From an uncultured Bacilli bacterium (GTDB lineage Bacteria > Bacillota_I > Bacilli_A > RF39 > UBA660): a DNA stretch of 10,317 bases. The stretch is from contig CANQKU010000031.1 in the NCBI GenBank assembly GCA_947624535.1, positions 1 to 10,317 on the forward strand. The letters are read 5' to 3'. Below, piece by piece: positions 1-5,242 of the stretch (position 1 is its first letter; the number at the start of each line of letters is the position of its first letter). The notes beneath the pieces were generated by a model. It saw only the letters and a program-made list of their open reading frames with translations, ran no database searches and was not told the DNA's origin. Made by a program: the position numbers and the translations under genes.

Positions 1-183
1 GTTAATCTTGACCCTTGCTTTTTAGCTTTCATTAAGCATAATATTTTTACAAATAAAGCTTGTCTTTGTTTGTTACTTATAATAATAAAAAAGTGACATT
101 TTAAAAAAATCTTAACAGAAAAATTTTATTCACAGCAGTACAAAAAAACTCAAGGTTAATTCCTTAAGTCTTAAGTTAGTTAA
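1..183. other. Left-edge intergenic region
   Basis: This AT-rich stretch follows the last gene of the leftmost operon. It holds the terminator at 142-168. A minus-strand ATG at 32-30 opens a frame reading MKAKKQGSRL to the window edge and could be the first codons of the next gene. It has no clear ribosome binding site, so I do not call it as a gene. Nothing else was recognised here. Confidence 0.5.
142..168 (-). terminator. Rho-independent terminator of the DUF1292 operon
   Basis: On the minus strand the arm CTTAAGG (168-162) pairs with CCTTGAG (155-149). This gives seven base pairs with one G-U, closing a six-base loop, and is followed directly by seven T (148-142). It lies 16 bases after the stop codon of the tail-anchored protein, so it probably ends the operon transcribed from the promoter near 1800. 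Confidence 0.8.
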
Positions 184-792
184 TTATTTTTTAGACATGA
201 TTGTAAAAAAGATTGTTCCTACTAAAGTAATACCTATTAAAAGTACTGTTAATAGAATTACAAAAGTATTTCCTATACCTTTTTCATCTATTTTTTTCAT
301 TAATGTTTTATTAGGAGAATTTAATTCTTGTTTTGGCATTACTTGATCATTAATCTTACTAGCTAAATCTATATCTATATTTCTAATTGTTAGAGTATCA
401 TTTTCTTTTGTTCGAATTATAATAGAAGTTAAGTCATTTTCTACTGTAACAATATTACAATCTAAAACTGAATTATGTTTTTTATAATCTTGTATCATAG
501 CTTCTAAAAATTCATTTTTAAATGAGTCATTATATTCAAATTCATTACTTAATGCTAAAGTTTTATTACCATTTAATTCTCTAATAATTAAAGTATGGCT
601 ACATTTATTATTATTTACAACATATTCAGAAATAACTGAATTTTCTTCTGTTGTGGTAGTATAAATTTGATTTAGTTTATCTAAGTAATCTTGATATATA
701 CTAGGATTTGTAGTATTAACAATGGTAACTGCTTTAGAAGTTGTTATTTGGTTATTTGAATTTAATTCTTTTATATTTTCATTAGTATTCAT
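184..792 (-). CDS. Unknown C-tail-anchored membrane protein (202 aa)
   Basis: I do not recognise the family. The first ~170 residues are hydrophilic and rich in Asn, Thr and Glu, with two cysteines (C64, C112) and no N-terminal signal peptide. Residues about 175-198 form one strongly hydrophobic segment ending in the charged MSKK tail. This is the layout of a C-terminally anchored protein with its bulk in the cytoplasm. The start is well supported: AAAGGAG sits about eight bases before the ATG. That ribosome binding site abuts the stop codon of the preceding gene, only 14 bases away, so the two are surely co-transcribed. It is the last gene of a three-gene unit headed by a DUF1292 protein and closed by the terminator at 142-168. 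The function is unknown. A role in anchoring a soluble complex formed by the upstream proteins is possible but speculative. Confidence 0.8.
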   Translation of the reverse strand: MNTNENIKELNSNNQITTSKAVTIVNTTNPSIYQDYLDKLNQIYTTTTEENSVISEYVVNNNKCSHTLIIRELNGNKTLALSNEFEYNDSFKNEFLEAMIQDYKKHNSVLDCNIVTVENDLTSIIIRTKENDTLTIRNIDIDLASKINDQVMPKQELNSPNKTLMKKIDEKGIGNTFVILLTVLLIGITLVGTIFFTIMSKK

Positions 793-806
793 TACACTTT
801 CTCCTT

Positions 807-1493
807 TTAAGCAACTTTTAATGTCTTAATTTTATTATTCATTTTATCTAAGTCATCTTTTAATATTTGTTGATTTGAAACTCTAGCTTGTTCTTCACGA
901 TATTGTTTAGCTTCTTTTAATACACCCTCTTGTCTATGTCTAGATAGTGCTAATTTCATATATTGATCTGTTCTAACTATAATTCCTTTAGCTTTATCTA
1001 AATCTATTTTGTATAAGTGATTATCCTCTATTTTTTCTTCACTATCATTTGAGGTTATCTCTAGTTTTGTTGTACCATTTTTCTTAATAGTTTCTAAAAG
1101 ATTTGGTGGAACATAAGCAAAATTAGGAGTTGTTCCATTTCTATCATCTAAGTAAAAATGTTCTATATCTTCTTTATCTAAGTCATTAACTTCAACATTT
1201 TCTTCAACTATAACTGGTGTTTCATTAGAAATTACTTTAGGATTTACTTCAATAACTTGTGGCTTTACTTCTTCTAAGTCATTATCTATCTTTTTATTAT
1301 TATATAATCCCATAATTTCTTCTATTAAATTAATAGCTGTATCTTTCATTTTTACATAATTATTAATTTGAGTTTGTTTTGAAACTTCATCAGTTAAAGA
1401 TCCAATTACTCTTTCTTGGTGTTCATATATATCAAATAAATTAGCTTTGATAGAGTCTAATGCTTCATTATAGTCAAAATTATCATAAGACAT
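807..1493 (-). CDS. Unknown soluble protein with helical ends (228 aa)
   Basis: I do not recognise the family. The N-terminal ~75 residues look helical and charged (EALDSIKANLFDIYEHQERV onward). They are followed by an acidic, Val/Glu-rich low-complexity linker (about 75-110) and a compact middle segment with FAYVPPNLLETIKKNG. The C-terminal third is basic and helical, probably a coiled coil. There is no signal peptide, membrane segment or cysteine, so it is probably cytosolic. A longer reading starts four codons upstream at 1505. I prefer the ATG at 1493 because GGTGAT lies four bases before it, while the upstream ATG has no good ribosome binding site and would overlap that site. It begins 15 bases after the DUF1292 gene and ends 14 bases before the tail-anchored gene, so it is the middle member of a tight operon. 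Confidence 0.75.
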   Translation of the reverse strand: MSYDNFDYNEALDSIKANLFDIYEHQERVIGSLTDEVSKQTQINNYVKMKDTAINLIEEIMGLYNNKKIDNDLEEVKPQVIEVNPKVISNETPVIVEENVEVNDLDKEDIEHFYLDDRNGTTPNFAYVPPNLLETIKKNGTTKLEITSNDSEEKIEDNHLYKIDLDKAKGIIVRTDQYMKLALSRHRQEGVLKEAKQYREEQARVSNQQILKDDLDKMNNKIKTLKVA

Positions 1494-1508
1494 AAATATC
1501 ACCATCCA

Positions 1509-1763
1509 TTACGCATTCGCTATTTCTTTTAATAAAGATTGTACATTTTTCCATTCTTCCTCATCTTTAATTTCTATAATTTTTTTCTTATTATCTTCTT
1601 CAATTAATTTAGAAATATAAATTACCATATCTCCATTAGCTTGTTTTTCATTTCTAGTATATACAATATACTGACTCTTATTATCTTTAGTATTTAAATA
1701 AGTTACTAAACTTACCTCTTCTTCTTCTTGATTAGAATTTACAATTATAATTTTATTATCCAT
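1509..1763 (-). CDS. DUF1292 family protein (YrzB-like, 84 aa)
   Basis: This small acidic protein matches the DUF1292 pattern of Bacillota. It has a beta-rich start (MDNKIIIVNSNQEEEEV), a central QYIVYTRNE strand, the MVIYISKLIEED strand and a terminal EEEWKNVQSLLKEI helix, which corresponds to the DEEWE..E..L ending of the family. Length is normal for the family. Its molecular function is not established. The best-known members lie in the alaS-ruvX-yrzB cluster, and neither of those genes is beside this copy, so it may be a paralogue. An AGGTGG motif sits about 11 bases before the ATG, slightly far. It is the first gene of the three-gene operon and has a putative promoter just upstream. Confidence 0.75.
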   Translation of the reverse strand: MDNKIIIVNSNQEEEEVSLVTYLNTKDNKSQYIVYTRNEKQANGDMVIYISKLIEEDNKKKIIEIKDEEEWKNVQSLLKEIANA

Positions 1764-1798
1764 ATCTATTTAAGCCACCTCTTACTCTATTCTTTTTT

Positions 1799-1827
1799 AT
1801 TATATACTAAAATTATTAATATTACTA
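1799..1827 (-). promoter_or_regulatory. Putative sigma-A promoter for the DUF1292 operon
   Basis: The minus strand has a perfect -10 TATAAT (1804-1799). A weak -35, TAGTAA (1827-1822), lies 17 bases upstream. It is in the short gap between the membrane-protein gene and the DUF1292 gene. I see no strong terminator in that gap, so read-through from the redox operon may also contribute. Confidence 0.45.
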
Positions 1828-1830
1828 GAC

Positions 1831-3048
1831 CTATTTAGAAAATTGAATCATTATCCATTCAGGTTTAATAAATAATAATATTCCTATAATTAACATAATA
1901 ATACCACCTATTAGATAGGAATATTTGTTATATTTAGTAGAAATTCCTACTATTTTTGTTGTTACCATAGCTACTGTAAAGATAATTAAGTCATCTAGTA
2001 AAAAGAAAAATATATAGATTAAGGTATATAAAAATGCTGAAATACCTTTAATATTATTTAAAGCTAATATTTGGGTAAAAACTATTGGAAGACCTGCTGA
2101 ACAAGCTAGTTCTATAACATTGACGCTGATAGCTAGACTAATTACTCCTAGTAAGGCTAGTAAAAAGCTTTTTTCCGTAGTAAATTTTTTTATTTTAGTA
2201 AAAATTTTCTTTCTTTTATTATCATCTACAACTTCGCAGCCACTACTACTTGTTTTTCTATAACTATTTAAATTAATTATTGCTCCAACTATTGCTATAA
2301 GAGCAATTATATTTCTAAATAATATAGACGTAGTAACATGAATAACTATATTTAGCCAAGAAAGCATAATCATCATATAAACTAAGGCTGAAACTGTTAA
2401 AAATGTAATTCCTAAAGCCCACATTCTTTTTCTATTTTTCATTCCTAAGAGCATACTAATTAAAAATAATAAAACCCACATAGCACAAGGATTAAATCCA
2501 TCTACTAGACCAATAACAGCACTTGCTGATACAATTGAGATATTTTTTAAATTAACTTTACCAATTAGAGGTATTTTTATAGTAGTTGACGTATCTGTTT
2601 TTTTATCACTTTCATTAAAATAGTCAATAATTTTTTCATCTTTAAATGTAGAGTTTTTAATTTTTGTAACATAGTTTTGATAATTTTTAGGATTATTTAA
2701 ATAGTATTTTATTGCTCTTTCAATTTTTACTTCGTATGAAGTTTGATAACCTACAAATACAGTAGGTCCTATTATAGTAACAGGTACACCATTAGTAGAA
2801 ATATCCATTTTTCTTTTAACTTTTTCTAATAGTTTTTGATTATTTTTGTTATACCAAACTTCATATTTAACTATTTCTATATCATATTTTTTATCTAATT
2901 TTTTTAATAATTTTTCTTCTTCAGCACAGTGTGGACAGCCATCTCCATGAAAGAAATAAAGTGATATTTTTTCTTTGGCATCTACATTAAGTAAAAATGA
3001 ACAAGTTAAAAGAAAAACTAGTACTATTATTTTAATTAGATTTTTCAT
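1831..3048 (-). CDS. Thioredoxin-like / DsbD(CcdA)-like membrane fusion protein
   Basis: The 405-residue protein has two parts. Residues 1-24 are a signal peptide or signal anchor (basic start, long hydrophobic core, then VDA-KE). Residues ~25-120 form a thioredoxin/glutaredoxin-like domain with the CPHC motif (C38, C41) after FHGDG and a probable cis-proline in GVPVT (P89). After a linker, residues ~170-395 hold about six membrane helices. Two of them carry single cysteines in proline contexts, NPCA (C188) and ELACSAGLP (C316). This matches the two-cysteine transmembrane core of DsbD/CcdA electron transporters. The likely role is to move reducing equivalents from the cytosol across the membrane to the attached extracytoplasmic CPHC domain. 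The start is supported by GAGGAG about 11 bases upstream. The gene overlaps the thioredoxin-like gene by 17 bases, indicating translational coupling. The true substrate is unknown. Confidence 0.85.
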   Translation of the reverse strand: MKNLIKIIVLVFLLTCSFLLNVDAKEKISLYFFHGDGCPHCAEEEKLLKKLDKKYDIEIVKYEVWYNKNNQKLLEKVKRKMDISTNGVPVTIIGPTVFVGYQTSYEVKIERAIKYYLNNPKNYQNYVTKIKNSTFKDEKIIDYFNESDKKTDTSTTIKIPLIGKVNLKNISIVSASAVIGLVDGFNPCAMWVLLFLISMLLGMKNRKRMWALGITFLTVSALVYMMIMLSWLNIVIHVTTSILFRNIIALIAIVGAIINLNSYRKTSSSGCEVVDDNKRKKIFTKIKKFTTEKSFLLALLGVISLAISVNVIELACSAGLPIVFTQILALNNIKGISAFLYTLIYIFFFLLDDLIIFTVAMVTTKIVGISTKYNKYSYLIGGIIMLIIGILLFIKPEWIMIQFSK

Positions 3049-3307
3049 AAAAGCCTAGCTCCTCTATAATTTTTATAAGTTCTAATTCTTTTGCCTCACC
3101 AACTATTCTTTTTATTTCTACACCATCTTTTTCAAAAATAAAGACTGGTAAAATAGATCCTGGATTATATTTTTTTACTTCTTCTTCGTCCATATCTAAG
3201 TCTAACTCTATTGTTTCTATATCATATTTTTTTAAGATTTCTTTCCAAATTTTATTCATGATTAAACAAGCACTACACCAAATTGCTGTAATTTTAATGA
3301 CTTTCAT
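3032..3307 (-). CDS. Small cytosolic thioredoxin-like protein (91 aa)
   Basis: This is a compact thioredoxin-fold protein with a WCSAC active site (C11, C14) right after the first strand. A predicted cis-proline lies in ILPVF (P54), and a helix ends in IKIIEELGF. It is shorter than classical thioredoxin (~105 aa) because it lacks the first N-terminal strand and helix. It has no signal peptide, so it acts in the cytosol as a dithiol reductant. The gene overlaps the end of the cysteine desulfurase by 14 bases and the start of the membrane transporter by 17, so the three are translated as a coupled set. The obvious inference is that it donates electrons to the cytosolic side of the DsbD-like protein; reductive recycling of the desulfurase persulfide is an alternative. 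The ribosome binding site is weak, which fits coupling. Confidence 0.85.
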   Translation of the reverse strand: MKVIKITAIWCSACLIMNKIWKEILKKYDIETIELDLDMDEEEVKKYNPGSILPVFIFEKDGVEIKRIVGEAKELELIKIIEELGFYEKSN

Positions 3308-4427
3308 ATAGTGTTTCCAACCTTTCTATAACAACTTGTAGTTTTTCAATAAAGGAATCTAATTCCTCCTTTGTTGTTAAATGACTTAGACTAACTCTAA
3401 TGCTAGTTTTAGCATATTCATCATTTTTAGTAACTGCATAAACAGCCTCTGATTTTGGAGAGGTTGAGCATGCTGTTTGAGTAGATATATAAATATCATC
3501 TTTTTCTAAAGCATGTAAAAATGTTTCAGGTTTAATATTTTTAATACTAAAATTAATGATATATGGACTACAATAAGTATTACTATTTATATGGATCATA
3601 GGATTAGAATTTAGTTTTTCACATAGATACTTATTTAATTCAGTAACATATTTCATATTACTATCTTGATTAGAACAAATTATTCTTAAGGCTTTAGCTA
3701 AAGATGCTATTAAAGCTACCGCAGGTGTTCCACTACGATAAATAGTAGTTGATTTACCTCCATGAATTAAAGCATCTATTTTTATATTTTTATTTTTTAT
3801 TAAACAGCCAATTCCTTTAATACCATAAATCTTTTGAGCTGAAAAAGAAGCTAAGTCAACATTAGTTAAATCTATATTAATTTTTCCAATTGATTGAGTA
3901 ATATCACTATGAAAATATAACTTTTTATATTGTTTTAATAAAACTCCAATCTCTTCTATAGGTTGAATTACCCCAACCTCACTATTTACACTAGCAATAC
4001 TTACTAAAATAGTATCTTCTCTAATTAGATTTTCTAAATCTTTTAAGTCAACTCTTCCATATTTATCTAATTTTACAAAATCTACTTCAAAGCCTTGTGA
4101 TTGTAAATAAGATAATGGAGCGATTATAGAAGAATGCTCAACTCTTGTAGTAATAATGTGTTTTCCTCTATTTTTATGAGAAAAACAAATTCCTTTAATA
4201 GCTGTATTGTTAGCTTCACTTGCTCCACTTGTATAAATAATATCTTTTTCATGAATATTTAAAATATTTTCTATTTGTTTAGTAGCAGCATCAATTAATT
4301 TTTTAGACTCTAATCCTAGTTTATGTAAAGAATTAGGATTACCAATATATTCTTTTGTAACTTTACAAAAAGTATCTAATACTTCCTCATTTACAGGGGT
4401 AGTTGCAGAATAATCTAAATAAGTCAT
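3294..4427 (-). CDS. Cysteine desulfurase, NifS/IscS family
   Basis: This is a PLP-dependent enzyme that takes sulfur from L-cysteine to give alanine and an enzyme-bound persulfide for Fe-S cluster or tRNA thiolation work. The family is clear from YLDYSATTPVNEEV at the N terminus, YTSGASEANN (65-74), the PLP-stacking His in VEHSS (H98), D175 in HSDITQ, the PLP-binding lysine K199, YRSGTPA, and the catalytic cysteine C320 in QTACS. The 377-residue length is normal. Oddities are SAQK where the family usually has SGHK or SAHK, GGKSTTIYRSG in place of the usual GGGQE..RSG, and ISTQTAC in place of SSGSAC. It therefore looks like a divergent subgroup. AAAAAGGA lies about 11 bases before the ATG. 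It follows the broken rhuM gene by 44 bases and overlaps the thioredoxin-like gene. No scaffold gene such as iscU or sufU is in the window. Confidence 0.92.
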   Translation of the reverse strand: MTYLDYSATTPVNEEVLDTFCKVTKEYIGNPNSLHKLGLESKKLIDAATKQIENILNIHEKDIIYTSGASEANNTAIKGICFSHKNRGKHIITTRVEHSSIIAPLSYLQSQGFEVDFVKLDKYGRVDLKDLENLIREDTILVSIASVNSEVGVIQPIEEIGVLLKQYKKLYFHSDITQSIGKINIDLTNVDLASFSAQKIYGIKGIGCLIKNKNIKIDALIHGGKSTTIYRSGTPAVALIASLAKALRIICSNQDSNMKYVTELNKYLCEKLNSNPMIHINSNTYCSPYIINFSIKNIKPETFLHALEKDDIYISTQTACSTSPKSEAVYAVTKNDEYAKTSIRVSLSHLTTKEELDSFIEKLQVVIERLETLYESH

Positions 4428-4471
4428 ATTATCACGTTCCTTTTTATCATAAATCTTAGTTTATATTTGAA

Positions 4472-5124
4472 TTATTTATTTGAAGTATTTTCTATATCTT
4501 TTATCATTTTATCACACTCAAGAAATTTATCAAAATCCGAGATCAATAATCTATCTTGTTTTTTTCTAAATTTATCATATTCTTTATATGCAAGTTCTTT
4601 AGCTACCTTATGAGAAATTTTTCCTGAGTTATGTAATATTTCTTTTTCATTAAACTGTAAAAATACATTAAGTTTTTCTATCCAGTCATTCATTGTCATA
4701 GCATTATGATTTTCAGCTTGTAGTTCAGCATAATCTAAATACATTGTAACAATTCTATTTAAATCTTTTAATTCTTTTTCCGTCAAATAATTTTTAGCAA
4801 TATCTATATCATATCTATAAATTGGACCATTTGGTGACTCTTTCCAATAATAATCATGTCAAGGTTATAAATTTTGGCTTTTCTTCCACCAGAACTTTCG
4901 TTGGAAATTCCGACAGAAGTATCTTCAGCAAGTTCACCACTATTTAAAATATTATTAATATGCTCTGTTATAGTACTTCTAGAAACCCCAAATAATTCAG
5001 CTATTAAATTTTGTGTTAGCCAAATATCATTATTAATTAAAAGTACACTTACTTTAACATTATTATTGTCATCCTTATATATTAAAAAATCATGATTTGT
5101 AACTTGTAATTTATTTTCCATCAT
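4472..5124 (-). pseudogene. rhuM-family gene with internal deletion and frameshift
   Basis: The two ends of one RhuM (virulence protein RhuM/Fic-DOC-associated type) gene are present in different frames. From 5121 or 5124 the first ~90 residues carry the N-terminal signature DIWLTQNLIAELFGVSRSTI, then HINNIL, GELAED and IYNLDMII. From about 4845 the reading continues in another frame as WKESPNGPIYRYDIDIAKNY, then LTEKELKDLNRIVTMYLDYA, ending in SDFDKFLECDKM. That is the family's C-terminal domain. The usual middle of roughly 100 residues is missing, and the join near 4845-4858 shifts the frame, so translation from the N-terminal start stops at about 4804. An AGGTGA sits just before the ATG pair; the second ATG (5121) is better spaced. 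The C-terminal stretch has no real start of its own, only an in-frame TTG. The function of intact family members is poorly known. Confidence 0.85.
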
Positions 5125-5151
5125 TCACCTCATTCTTGTTCCTGTAGCTTC

Positions 5152-5180
5152 ATTATAATTCAAACATTAGTTTTAATCAA
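5152..5180 (-). promoter_or_regulatory. Strong sigma-A promoter before rhuM remnant
   Basis: On the minus strand the -35 TTGATT (5180-5175) and a perfect -10 TATAAT (5157-5152) are separated by exactly 17 bases. They lie between the smc terminator and the rhuM start codon. Because the rhuM gene is broken and no terminator is evident between it and nifS, this promoter probably now also transcribes the nifS-thioredoxin-transporter operon. Confidence 0.75.
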
Positions 5181-5203
5181 TAGTTTATTTTAAATTTATA
5201 AAC

Positions 5204-5231
5204 AAAAATAAAAGCGTTTAAAAACACTTTT
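5204..5231 (-). terminator. Rho-independent terminator of smc
   Basis: On the minus strand AAAAGTGTT (5231-5223) pairs with AACGCTTTT (5218-5210) around a four-base loop. This gives nine base pairs including one T-G. It is followed by A and then five T (5208-5204). It starts 12 bases beyond the smc stop codon and separates smc from the downstream transcription unit. Confidence 0.75.
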
Positions 5232-5242
5232 ACTTAATATAA

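Noticed and set aside
1..32. Start of another minus-strand gene at the left edge
   Set aside because: Only about ten codons are visible and no ribosome binding site precedes the ATG; too little to call.
1..183. DGR template repeat or small RNA in the left intergenic region
   Set aside because: No similarity to the GC-rich block was seen by eye; the region is AT-rich and its only clear structure is the terminator.
4472..4786. Separate small gene of 104 residues
   Set aside because: Its supposed start is a TTG inside the conserved RhuM sequence NYLTEKEL, and the same frame continues upstream with more RhuM sequence. It is the 3' part of the broken gene.
4874..5095. 73-residue plus-strand frame opposite the rhuM remnant
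   Set aside because: It is the reverse complement of a recognisable RhuM N-terminal region and has no family features of its own.
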